Shown in pieces: positions 51,400 through 61,317 of a stretch of 64,000 nt of DNA. Within the stretch, counting starts at the first letter, position 1, and each line of letters begins with the position of its first letter. The translations under genes were made by a program, and so were the position numbers. Source of the DNA: Desarmillaria ectypa (Eukaryota; Basidiomycota; Agaricomycetes; Agaricales; Physalacriaceae). The stretch spans positions 2,170,001-2,234,000 of the forward strand of contig JAUDYN010000007.1 of the NCBI GenBank assembly GCA_030407005.1, in the 5' to 3' direction. The notes below the pieces were generated by a model that was given only the letters and a program-made list of their open reading frames with translations, ran no database searches and had not been told where the DNA came from.

Positions 51400-51412
51400 A
51401 TCTTTCAACTAA
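51400..51412 (-). other. Self-complementary primer-binding site, element C
   Basis: Thirteen nt (TTAGTTGAAAGAT on the minus strand) complementary to the LTR segment at 43,836-43,848; one base separates it from the 5' LTR. The copy in the 5' LTR itself has one mismatch. Confidence 0.7.
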
Positions 51413-51413
51413 T

Positions 51414-51836
51414 TGTTAGACTCATAGTCTATATAATCTGCAGATATGCATAATCCAAAGGGCTGTTTCACATTCAGACAGTCATCCTAAGATTATGACT
51501 ATAGTCTTCTAATCTTAGTGTGGAGAATGTGTGGTATGAAGAAACTTTAGTTGACAGATAGGGAGTGTACAGTGTAAACTACCCAGCTTATATACTAGAA
51601 GAAATCTAAATATATGTCCATAACCATGAGATATCCATGTAAGATACAAAAAAATGGTGTGCTTATTGTGTGAGTATGATGAGGTTATTGTGCAGCATTA
51701 CAACAGGTAGCTATGAGTATTGGAGGCTTGATTGATGGATAAGAGATTAGATAAGAGGGCTGATAAGATAGCTGAGTGGATAAGATAGAGGATCAGATAA
51801 GATAAGATAAGATAAAAAAATAGCAAAATCATAACA
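51414..51836 (-). repeat. Element C 5' LTR
   Basis: 423 bp, TGTTAGACTC to ATCATAACA, followed by AGTTT. Ten bp shorter than its partner, mainly in the GATAAGATAA repeat. Confidence 0.92.
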
Positions 51837-52294
51837 AGTTTCAACACTCATCAGATGATACATTGATGTTCTTTCAGATTCTTGGAGAAGATAAGGATAT
51901 CATCAAGGTATACCATAACTTTTCCAGTGATGATGAGATTCTTAAAAATATCATTCATCATCCATTGAAAGATGGCAGGTGAATTGGTGAGTCCAAAGAA
52001 TATTACTGTGAGTTTAAATAACCTTTGGTTTATTCTAAATGCTGCTTTCTATTCATCATCCTCCTTGATGCATACATTATTGTATCCCCATCATATGTCC
52101 AGCTTGGTAAAGTATTTGGCACTTCCCAGCTTGTCCATTAGTTCAGCTATGAGTGATAGCAGATATCAATTTTTAATGGTCATCTCATTGAGTTTACAAT
52201 AATCCTGAATAGGATAAAATTTTCCATTCTTCTTTTTGACAAAGAAGAATAGTGAAGCCATCAGTGATTTGGAGAGTCAAATTTGACCTGAGGT
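51837..52294 (-). pseudogene. Element D pol fragment: RT
   Basis: RT with intact YLDD at 51,899-51,910, followed (leftward in protein) by the DWGYNNV-type segment and [17 protein letters not shown] near 52,230. Breaks off at 52,294 where the element E LTR starts. Confidence 0.85.
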
Positions 52295-52718
52295 TGTTAT
52301 GATTTTTCCATTATCTCATCTTATCCGAGTTATATCAATGACTCAGCCATCTAATCTATACAAAGAATCTGACTCGTATCCAGCTATTCGCTGGCTACAA
52401 CCCTCGTTCTCACCATCTGTCACCCCAGATGCTTTCTATTGGTTCTATGACCCTCCCAGATCATCCTACTTCAACACTGTTTATGCATGGACTCTAGCAT
52501 TTCAGCTATATATAATGCCATAGAAATACTATATAAACAGAGTAAACTAGACAGTTGTACTCTATCTCTTGTTTAAATTACAACCATATACCTCTTGTCT
52601 GCACAACACCAAAGACTCTAAGCTTCTATCTCTTGTATTGGGTGATCGTTCGAACATGTAATGGCCCAGAGAGATCAGCTGATGGTCCCAAGTCATGTGC
52701 CCAAGTCAGTACCTAACA
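52295..52718 (+). repeat. Element E 5' LTR
   Basis: 424 bp, TGTTATGATT to GTACCTAACA. TATATAAA at 52,530-52,537 precedes TATCTCTTGTTTAA (52,563-52,576) by 33 nt. The LTR is related to the F LTR (same 5' 20 bases) but differs at the transcript start. Confidence 0.88.
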
Positions 52719-52732
52719 TTAAACAAGAGATA
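52719..52732 (+). other. Self-complementary primer-binding site, element E
   Basis: TTAAACAAGAGATA, immediately after the LTR, is the perfect 14-nt reverse complement of LTR positions 52,563-52,576. Confidence 0.8.
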
Positions 52733-52772
52733 CCTTTCCTTCTCCAATGCTAGCTGTAGAGAAAACTTCTTC

Positions 52773-52919
52773 ATGCCTGAAGAAGAGAACAACTACTCCG
52801 AACCCTGAACTGTTTCTCTTGGTGTCACCATCAGTGGCACCATATTGTTAACCTTCTTTATGGTCCTTGCCATTTTAATCTATGAGGAAGAAATCTGGGC
52901 TTTGCTTCAGCAAAGGTGA
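52773..52919 (+). pseudogene. Element E upstream transmembrane microORF
   Basis: 49 codons with one in-frame TGA at codon 12: MPEEENNYSEP, stop, TVSLGVTISGTILLTFFMV, LAILIYEEEIWALLQQR. It overlaps a second frame opening at ATG 52,882 that runs into gag. Confidence 0.65.
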
Positions 52920-52965
52920 GCCCGACAACCCGCACCACTCCTCCGACCTCCCCGACATCCGGACC

Positions 52966-53633
52966 ATGTCATTCCCTGGGAGTTACCCTCTGCAAGACTG
53001 GGAGAATGAACAGCAATACCACTCGTCCATCCCCAGGCCCGCTTCACGATTGCCTCCTCCTCCAAGGGGAGTGCAGATTCGAGGCCCCCGACTCCTGGGC
53101 CCTCCTCTGCCCATGCACATAATGCGTGAGCAGTTCTACTCTGGTACTGGATGGAATGACCCTCCACCGCCTACACAGCAGCCCAAGAATATGTGTGGGA
53201 TGTTTGGCTTGCACTCAACGACCCCCCGCCCACTTACCCTGGCCCCCCCCCTCGTCCACCAACCCCCGCCCTCCACCAGCAACACTGGAGGGTACGATCA
53301 CATTCCCTGTCGCCTGACAGCGGCAACAGCACCAGGTCTGTCCACCTCAGACCCCGAAACCCCAACAATCCCGCCATGGATCGAAACCACCCCTACGGCC
53401 CCTGGGGCCATGAAACCTGGCCCAAGGAAGGAGAGTCCATCTCTCTCTCCTCTCTCCCTGTCATCGAAATCTCCGATGACTTCGTCATCAGACTCAACAC
53501 CCTGATCCCAGCCCCTCCCCATGCCCCCGATGACCCCTTCAACCCGAATGGGGGGGACTTCATCTGGCCTGACCTCTCTGAGGTCAACCGAAGACTTTTT
53601 GGTCTCTTCTGGACCACAGCCTGGGAAGTTTGA
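52966..53633 (+). pseudogene. Element E gag N-terminal part, frameshifted
   Basis: Starts MSFPGSYPLQDWENEQQYHS; an open frame already begins at 52,882 (MRKKSGLCFSKGEP). Proline-rich. The coding frame changes after a run of nine C (53,243-53,251) and then stops at 53,631-53,633, before the conserved MDEWLALN segment. The C-run shift may be real or a sequencing or assembly slip. Confidence 0.7.
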
Positions 53634-53681
53634 TGAAGAGACGTCGAAGCCCATGATCTCTAGAATGAACCCAGGATCAAG

Positions 53682-55415
53682 ATGGACGAGTGGCTGGCCC
53701 TCAACAGAGGGGACCCCATTCAAGTCCCAATAAGGCTGATATTGTCACCGCCTGGATTCACACCAACCGTGACCAGAGCATATTCTGCCCCTCTGCAGGG
53801 GATCTATTTCCAGGGCTTCGGCCCTGAGATCCAGAGGAGCAGCGGGAATTGGAGAGAACCCTCCAACACTTATGGAGGCTGGAGGTGGCAAGAGAGGAGT
53901 GATTGGGGGCAAAGGGCCCCATACGATACTTTAACCTATGATACAGGTTATTATGGCAGGCTGGACTACCACCAGCCCCGATATGAAATATATCCAGATC
54001 ACCCACCAGATACACTGGTCGCAAACCCACGACCACTTCCTGACTTGCCCCCACATCACTGGGTGCATCACCAAGAATACCATCCTTATCAGGGTGGTAG
54101 TCTTCTCTTCACAGGGGCGGGAGAAGAAATGGAAGCCGAAGGAGTCCCTGCAGGAAACACCACTGCAGGGACATCAAGAACTCCTGCTATGGCAGAGGAA
54201 ATCCATCAACAGACAAAAACTGCATTGATGGAGAAGGAGCAGTGCATAGCAGAAATGCGTGAAGAACTTGACAGGGAGGAGTCTGCCCGCAAAATGATGA
54301 CAGACTACCTCCAGGATCAAGAAAAGGGGAAGGAGCTGGAGAGGGGAAGACTGTCGGGTGAGCTGTCAAGAGGCTACCTGGGTCCAAGGCCAGATCAATA
54401 TTCGATCCCAAGACCACTCCCTGATGAGGGTCCTCCCGACCCTATCCCAAATCCTGTCAGACATGCCACCAATGATGCCCCCTATTTGGGCATCAAACTA
54501 ACTCTTGTCAAGGTCCCCGCCCCATTCAAAGGGGATCATGATGACATCGAACACTTCATAGGTGATTGCATTGCCTATTTTGAAGTGTTCTATCACTATT
54601 TCCAGGTGCCGTCGCACCTGGTACTATTCGTGACATCCCACTTTGAGGGCGCCACCAAGGACTGGTGGGTCTACAAGAGACCTGAATACTGGGTTGGTGA
54701 TGCCTTTGATGGCACTGCCACCCACTTCAGATACCCTGACTGGGCTGACTTCGTTGACCTAGTCACACGACAATTTTGGGATCCCACCATCAAGGAGATC
54801 CATGAAAAGCACATGTTCGACTTGCGCATGGGAGCACAGCCCACCTCTCATTATTTCCAGAAGCTTGAGGAAGAAGCCAAGCTAGCGGGCCAAAGGACCG
54901 ATGAAGCCGAACGCGGCACAATGGTGAAGGCGGTGAGACTGGGAGTTCCCAGTTCTTACATGACCTTTATATCCAACATGGGCATGAACATTCCACGTTC
55001 ATATCTGGAATGGAAGGAATGCATCCTCCAGATACATGAAGAGAGACAGTGGAAGTGGGTCTTTGATCAGACCATCAGTACGCCTTGGGACGGCCAGAAG
55101 CAGGGCCAGCATCCCCAACAACAGCAGCCCAGTGGCAAAAACACCACTGGGGCGACAAGTTCCTCAGCCACAAAGCTGACTGCTGGCAGGAACACCAGTC
55201 ACGATGCTGGAACTGGTAAGTGGATGACATACAGAGGGGCGGGAAAGCCCATGGACCTAGACTGGCAACGAGCCAAGGGACGCTGTTTCAGATGCAATGA
55301 GAAAGGACATCTGAGCAGGAACTGCCCTATGAAAGAGAAGAATGTGGTGCGATATGTGGAGCCCACTGACACAGTGGTGCCGAGCGCCTCCAAGGTTGAG
55401 GAGGTAAAAGAGTAG
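53682..55415 (+). CDS. Element E gag, main intact ORF
   Basis: 577 codons from ATG 53,682 (MDEWLALNRGDPIQ) to TAG 55,415. Order: Pro/Tyr-rich region (about 1-150); coiled coil from MAEEIHQQTKTALMEKEQC (about 170-225); retrotransposon gag core (about 285-450) with DDIEHFIGDCIAYFEVFYHY, then HLVLFVTSHFEGATKDWW and QFWDPTIKEIHEKHM; a Gln/Ser/Thr-rich linker; and the CCHC zinc knuckle CFRCNEKGHLSRNC at about 535-548, which packages RNA. It is the only intact long ORF of the retroelement block. The genuine gag probably begins further upstream (see the frameshifted N-terminal part). Confidence 0.88.
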   Translation: MDEWLALNRGDPIQVPIRLILSPPGFTPTVTRAYSAPLQGIYFQGFGPEIQRSSGNWREPSNTYGGWRWQERSDWGQRAPYDTLTYDTGYYGRLDYHQPRYEIYPDHPPDTLVANPRPLPDLPPHHWVHHQEYHPYQGGSLLFTGAGEEMEAEGVPAGNTTAGTSRTPAMAEEIHQQTKTALMEKEQCIAEMREELDREESARKMMTDYLQDQEKGKELERGRLSGELSRGYLGPRPDQYSIPRPLPDEGPPDPIPNPVRHATNDAPYLGIKLTLVKVPAPFKGDHDDIEHFIGDCIAYFEVFYHYFQVPSHLVLFVTSHFEGATKDWWVYKRPEYWVGDAFDGTATHFRYPDWADFVDLVTRQFWDPTIKEIHEKHMFDLRMGAQPTSHYFQKLEEEAKLAGQRTDEAERGTMVKAVRLGVPSSYMTFISNMGMNIPRSYLEWKECILQIHEERQWKWVFDQTISTPWDGQKQGQHPQQQQPSGKNTTGATSSSATKLTAGRNTSHDAGTGKWMTYRGAGKPMDLDWQRAKGRCFRCNEKGHLSRNCPMKEKNVVRYVEPTDTVVPSASKVEEVKE

Positions 55416-55420
55416 GGTGT

Positions 55421-55440
55421 CAAGGGTTCAATTCCCCTTG
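55421..55440 (+). promoter_or_regulatory. T-arm-like hairpin after gag stop, element E
   Basis: Perfect 6-bp stem CAAGGG/CCCTTG with loop TTCAATTC, beginning 5 nt after the gag TAG (55,413-55,415). Compared with A and C the fifth stem pair changed from A-T to G-C on both sides. Confidence 0.65.
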
Positions 55441-55925
55441 CTTGCCCAAATCTCAAGGTGTGTCCTCGGTTTCCACAGGTTGGACTGATTACTATGAAAA
55501 CAGACTATTACATATGAAAACGAATATATCTATGACTTCACAGAAGCTGAAGACCAAAAAGAATCAACAAACAAAAACAGGTATGTCATCCTTCTAGAAG
55601 ACGCTGACACAAGTATCTGTAGTGACAAATCCTGAACCTCCAATGGACTGGGGCGGGACTTGCCAGATGGTGCTGGCACTGCGACAAAGTCCAATGAGCT
55701 GAGCTCACCGGATACGCCGCTGAGTGCTCAGCGATGGGCAGGGACCAGTAGGTGGGACTCCCTTGGTGTCCCAGTACCCTCCTCGAGTGGAGGGGCAAGC
55801 CCACCAGTTTTGCCAGGGTCAGCGGAGGACCAGGAAAGTGCCTCTAACCAAGGCCAGGACCGATGCCCCAGACAAACCGGTCCGGGGAGTAGAAAACCTG
55901 ATGAGGCTGAGTATCAAACCAGACT
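55441..55925 (+). pseudogene. Element E pol N-terminal fragment
   Basis: The conserved pol start (GQTDYYKY in B) reads GLITMK here after a lost ATG (about 55,475). NRYVILLEDADTSI and then LPDGAGTATKSNELSSPDT match the pol N-terminal region of F (NRYVILLKEADMKI, STATKSNELSSPDM). Protease, RT and the rest are absent. Confidence 0.75.
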
Positions 55926-58900
55926 GGTGAGTCACAGGATCATGGTTGAGGGATTTCTCGATCCCTTGGTCCCATTGGCTCTTTTGTCAGGTTGCATCTC
56001 TTATATGCGTAATTTGTTCTTCAGTGGTGGACAATATTAATGCCCAGAAATGTTCAGGGGAGAGGACGACTATGTCTTCATTGTCTTCTTTTCCTTGATC
56101 ATGATCATCTTGTCGGCTGAGGAGATCTGCCTTCTTGTTAGCGATTCCAGCTTTGTGTTGAAGGACAAAGTGGTATTTGGCTAATTCTGTGACCCACCAA
56201 GCTTGTCAGTGATTCAGCTTCTGAGACTTTCAGAAGTATTGAAGATTTTGATGATCTGTCCAGATCTCAATAGTCTCTTTTGCACCCATGAGGTAATGGC
56301 ACCACTCTTCCAGAGCTAGCATGATAGCTAGCAATTTCTTGTCATAGATCTTGTAGTTGCATTCAGTGACTGTTAATGCTTTTGATATGAAAGCGACAGG
56401 CCTCCATTTGCCATTCTGTTCTTGGCTTAAAACAGCACCGATGGCTCTGTCACTGGCATCGGCCTCTACTCAGAATTTTCCATCATCCAAGGGAATCATT
56501 ACAACTACATTCATTGTCATCAACTTCTTGAGTTGTGTGAATGCCTGTTCCTGGTCTGGTCCCCATGTCCAGTCTACCTTTCTGGTTAACTGGTTAAGGG
56601 GTCATATGATCTTGGAATAATCGCAGATGAATTTGCGATAGAAATTCATGAATCCTAGGAATGATTGGAGTTCCTTTTTCTTCATAGGAGTGGGCCATTC
56701 CGCGATTCCTGCGATTTTGACTGGATCCATGCGAATAGCATCTTTGCTGATGATTACTCTTAAGTATTTGGTTTTGAATACTTCGAACTCGCATTTTTCT
56801 GCTTTGAGAAATAACTTGTTTTCTTGTAGGCATTGTAATACTTGTCGGACAATGATTCAATGTTTGGACAAGGATTTCATAAAGATGAGGATATCATCAA
56901 GATAGATTGTGACTTTTCCTCTGGTGATCAAATCTTTAAAGATGTCGTTCATCATCCACTGGAATGTGGCTGGTGAATTGGTAAGGCCAAAGAACATGAC
57001 TGTAGGCTCAAAGAGCCCTCAGTTGATTCTGAATGCAGCCTTTTCTTCATCTCCATCTTGGATGCATACATTGTTATATCCCCATCTAATGTCCAGCTTG
57101 GAGAAGTACTTTGCTCCACATAGCTTGTCGATGAGTTCAGAGATCAAGGGAAGTGGATATCGATTCTTGATCATCATTTTGTTCAGTTTTCAGTAATCCT
57201 GAACAGGTCATAGTGAGCCATCCTTTTTCTTGACAAAGAAGAAAGGAGAGGCAAAAGGGGATTTGGAAGGTTGGATCCTTTCTGAGTCGAGATTTTCATC
57301 TAGGAACTTGTTGAGCTGTTCCTGTTCATTTTGGTTGAGTGGATAGACTTTACAGTCTAATGTGGATTTCACATTGGGAGTTAGCTCGATGGTGTGGTCC
57401 CAGGGTCTTCGTTCTGGTAAATTGTCAAAGCTTTCTTTTGAGAATAAATCCCTAAAGCTTTGATACTGAGGAAGCATGAGCTCCTCAAAAGTTTGTTTTG
57501 GTTTTTCTGCATTTGCGGCTGCCGCCAGTTCATTTGCATGATGGACCACTCGAAGAATGATTTCTTCTTGCATATTGACTGCAAGAATACTTTTGCCTTC
57601 TTCTAATTCTTCATCCCACCTGTCTTCTTCATCGGAATCAGGGAGAGTAAAATGGGTTTTTATGCAATAACATCATCCGAATATCATGGTTCCCACTTTC
57701 CAGTTGACAAAGAGATTGTGGTGTTTAAGTCAGTCATGTCTCAAGTACACTGTTATGGAGCCTAGGTCTGTGACCACAAGGTCAATTCATTTGACATGGT
57801 CTCCAATGATCATTCAGAGTTCCATGAATTCTGTTACATTGCCTGCCTTGTTATGGGTTCCATCTGTATTGTATACAGGTATGGGAGAGGTGGCTTTTTG
57901 GGTATCCAACTGGTGTTGTTGGATGTAGGTTTGATTAATAGAACTGCCTGTGCAGCCACTATCCAACAATGCTCAGGTTGTCAATGTCTTCTTTCCTGTA
58001 CAAGGAGAGAGTTGGATATCCACCAAGAAGTCTTATCCTGAGCTCTTGGTTCTGTGGATATACTGAATTGGTTCATGAAGTTCATAGAGCTGCTTGCATG
58101 CAAGACTCTCTTTGGTGTTTAAGCTCTGAATGAGCTTATCGGTTATCTCTCCAAGTCTTTTGGGATGAACTCAAGTGGAGAGAATGGCTTTGGTGACTGC
58201 CAAGTTCTTGGAACTGCAAATGGCGCACAGAGTCCAGTTGATCCCAAATGGTTTGTACCATATGTGATCATGTGCCCCTGTAATCGGCAGGACTTTGAAT
58301 TTTGGTACCCCCTTGTTAGGCATGATTTCGGGTTTTGATGCCTCCGGGATTGGCAGGACTTTGGTTTGGGACTGTTTTGTTTGCCACAGTTTAAAGGCAG
58401 TGTCATCTTCTTCATCAGGTACTTCAACGATGGTGGTAATTCTGTTACCATGCCCCCTTTTTACCACCTGGGCACTAGTGGCTTCCCCCTATTCTTTGGC
58501 TTGAGTCTGCTCAGAGACTTGAACAATTCTGAGAGAGGATTGAACTCAGCTTGAGGCTTCTGAGGTTCCACTTCTACTATCAGTTCCAGCAGAGTACTGA
58601 GCTTTCACATCCAGGGCAAATCTAATCAGCATTGCCTGCAGCTCCACTACCAGCTGTTCTCCCACTGGTCCAGATAGTGCATGGCCCCGATCCTGGACTT
58701 GGTGAAAGGCGCTCTCCTGGTCCCCCACCAACCCTGGCAAGGTTGTTGGACTTGGCCCTCTGTTCGAGGAGTACACTGAGGTGTTCAGACTTCTGGGAGG
58801 CCTGAAGAAGTCCTGCCTACTACCCTCTGTCCACGGCTGATCACTCAGCAGCATATCTGGTGAGCTGAGCTCATTGGACTTCGTGGCAGTGCTAGCACCA

Positions 58901-59034
58901 CCTGGCAAATCCTGCACCTCATCGGGGGTTTGGGATTTACTGTAGATCTTCATGTCAGCTTCTTTTAGGAGTATGACATACCTGTTTGTTGTCGATTCTT
59001 TGGAGGTCTTTGGCTTCAGGGTCTGTGAAGTCAT
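55926..59034 (-). pseudogene. Element F pol, truncated (N-terminal region, protease, RT, RNase H)
   Basis: Begins near 59,034 (NRYVILLKEADMKIYSKSQT just inside), with an earlier start possible. The protease region lies at about 57,800-58,060; RT has an intact YLDD at 56,893-56,904; FFFVKKKDGSL at 57,208-57,240; RNase H is readable in broken frames at 56,220-56,480. It ends at the fusion with E. Stops and frameshifts are present. Confidence 0.85.
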
Positions 59035-59131
59035 AGAGGATATATTTGTATTTGTTCATAATTGTCTATGGTTATAGTAATTAGTCCAACCCACAGAAGC
59101 CTAGGACTCACCTTCAAGAGACTTGGTTGAG

Positions 59132-59151
59132 CAAGGGGAATCAAACTCTTG
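59132..59151 (-). promoter_or_regulatory. T-arm-like hairpin after gag stop, element F
   Basis: Stem CAAGAG/CCCTTG with one A-C mismatch, loop TTTGATTC, 5 nt after the gag TAG at 59,159-59,157. Confidence 0.55.
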
Positions 59152-59156
59152 TCAAC

Positions 59157-61271
59157 CTACTCTTTTGCCTCTTCGATTTTAGTTGTAGGCGGTACCACTT
59201 TGTTAGTGGGCCCTACTGACCAAATGTCCCTCATCTCTTTTCTCTTGGGGCAATCCTTGCTCAGATGACCTTTCTTGTTGCACCTGAAGCATCTGCCCTC
59301 AGCTCATCACCGATCGATGTCCATGGGCTTCCCTGCCCCTCCATATGTCATCCACCTACCAGTTCCAGCATCCTGACTGACCCCCATATTAGCAGTTGGC
59401 TTTGGAGCTGAGGAACTTGTCACCCCAGCAGCAGCCTTGCCGCTGGGGTGCTGTTGGGGTTGGGGATGGGAATCCTTCTTCTGCCCATCCTGGGGCATGC
59501 CAGTGGTCTGGTCGAAGACCCACTTGCATTGTCACTCCTCATACATTCAGAGGATGCACTCCTTCCATTCTGGATAAGAGCATGGGATGTTGATGTTTGA
59601 AATGAAGGTCATATAGGAGGAAGGTACTCCTAGATGAATGGCCTTCACTATGGCACCATGCTCATTCTTGTCGGTTCATCGGCCTGCTAACTTGGCTTCT
59701 TCTTTTAGCTTCTGAAAGTAATGGGATGTGGGCTGCATTCTCATTCAGAGGTCAAACATCTGCTTTTCATGGATTTTCTTGATGGTGGGATCTCAGAATT
59801 GTCGAGAGACTATATTGATGAAATCTGCCCAGTCGGGATAGCAGAAGTGAGCAGTGGTCCCATCATAGGAGTCGCCAACCTAGATTTTGGGTCTCTTGTA
59901 GACCCACCAGTCCTTGGCAGCCCCCTTGAAGTGGGAGGTCATGAATAGTACCAAGTGTGATGGTACCTGGAAGTAGTGTCAGAACACCTCAAAGTAGATG
60001 ATGCAATCGCCTATAAAGCATTCAATATCGTCATGGTCCCCTTTGAATGGGGAAGGGACCTTGATGAGAGTGGGTTTGATGCCCAGATATGGGGCATCGG
60101 TGGCAGCATTCCCAACTGGGTTGGGGATCGGGTCAGAGGGTCCTTTGCCGGGGGGTGGTCTTGGGATTGAATATTGATCCGGCCTTGGCCCTGGGTAGCC
60201 TCTTGGTGGCTCCAAGGGTCTTCCCCTATCTGGCTCTTTCCCCTTCTCCTAGTCTTGGAGGTAGTCCATCATCATCCTTCTGGCAAACTCCTCTCTTTTG
60301 AGCTCTTCACACATCTCTGTAATGTGCTTCTCCTTCTTGGCCAATGTGGTTTTCACCTGTTGCTGAATTTCTTCTGCCATGGCTGGGGTTCTTGATGCCC
60401 CTGCAGTGGCAGAACCTGCAGGGATGGTTTCGGCTTCTATGTCTTCTCCCATGCCTGCAAAGAGAAGACTACCACTCTGGTAAGGGTGGTAACCTTGTTG
60501 ACATGCCTGACTATGTCATGGTGAGTCAGGCATGGGTCTGGGTCTTGTGACTGGGGTGTCTGGTTAGTAGTCCGGGATTGTCTCATATTGGGGCTGGTGG
60601 TATCCCAGCCCACTGTAGTAACCTGTATCATAGGTAAATGTATTGTATTCGGGCCCTTGGCCTCATCTATTCTTCTCTTGTGACCTCCAGTCACCATAGC
60701 TGTTGTAGGGAGCATTCCAGCGGCCAGAGTTGGGGCATCGAGCTCCCCATCAGACTTGTTGGAGAGTTCGATAATGGGGAGGGAGGATGTGGAGTTGGTC
60801 CCTCTTTGAGGCCAGTTGTTTTCATGGGCCCAGGGCCAATAAGAGTGGTTTCGATCCATACTGGGATCGTCGCGGTGTCAGGGTCCATTGTAGGACCCAT
60901 TGGACTTGCTAGAGTCGTCAGGGGAGGGAGAGCGTGAGTGGGGAGGTATCTGCCAATTGTGCAGGTGGAGGGTGGGGGTTGCGGAATGAGGGGGAGGACC
61001 AGTGTATGGGGTGGGGTGTCATCAATCTCAGCCTGAACATGCCATGTGTATTCCTGGGCCAGGGTGGGGGTGGGTCATTCCATCTGGTACTGGAGTAGAA
61101 CTGCCCTTGCATTGTGTGCATGGGCATTGGAGGGCCCTGGGGTCTGGGGCCTCTCATCATCGGTTGTCCTCTCAGAGGAGGAGGCAATCGTGAAGCAGGC
61201 TCGGGAGTGGACGAGTGGTATTGCCTCTTGTTCTCCCAGTCTGGTGGGGGGTAGCTCTCAGGGAAGGACAT
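59157..61271 (-). pseudogene. Element F gag, disrupted
   Basis: From MSFPESYPPPDWENKRQYHS at 61,271 to TAG 59,157. Parts align with gag of E: the proline-rich N-terminus, MDRNHSYWPWAHE (60,859), coiled coil MAEEIQQQVKTTLAKKEKHI (about 60,380), core DDIECFIGDCIIYFEVF (about 60,000) and a zinc knuckle near 59,260-59,300. Interrupted by a few stops and frameshifts. An overlapping frame from ATG 61,349 (MRKTSEPSSTKGEP) also leads into it, as in E. Confidence 0.82.
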
Positions 61272-61317
61272 TTTCGGGGTGTTGGGGTGGTCAGGGTGGT
61301 AGTTGGGGACAGCGGGT

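Larger units (their letters stand above)
43703..51836 (-). mobile_element. Element C: complete but decayed Ty3/gypsy chromovirus (8,134 bp)
   Basis: LTRs of 433 and 423 bp, 5-bp duplication AGTTT (43,698-43,702 and 51,837-51,841). It splits RT of element D. Same internal plan as A and B but clearly a separate family by LTR sequence (TGTTAGACTC start). Confidence 0.92.
24220..52294 (-). mobile_element. Element D: old Ty3/gypsy chromovirus, host of nested insertions
   Basis: Minus-strand element recognised from fragments that become contiguous once the younger insertions are removed. Its 3' LTR starts at 24,220 and is split by element A; the rest lies at 32,453-32,679. Pol then runs right: chromodomain and integrase 32,680-34,520, RNase H and RT C-terminal part 42,628-43,192, RT 43,586-43,702, and RT from 51,837 to the break at 52,294 where element E begins. 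Protease, gag and the 5' LTR are not found in the window. Each inserted copy is bounded by a 5-bp duplication, which fixes the joins exactly. It carries many stop codons and is inactive. Confidence 0.85.
52295..55925 (+). mobile_element. Element E: 5' part of a young Ty3/gypsy element, plus strand
   Basis: 5' LTR, primer site, microORF, gag with a long intact ORF, hairpin and the start of pol, then an abrupt switch at about 55,925 to minus-strand pol of element F. It has normal CpG, unlike A-D. The 3' half including the 3' LTR is missing. Confidence 0.85.

Noticed and set aside
52906..52930. An intron donor (AAAG|GTGAGC) at the end of the element E microORF
   Set aside because: The site is not conserved in A, B or C and no matching acceptor leads into gag in a conserved way.
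55421..55448. A tRNA gene after element E gag
   Set aside because: Only the T-arm-like hairpin is present; there is no acceptor stem partner, D-arm or anticodon arm at the right spacing, and the upstream bases code for the gag C-terminus.
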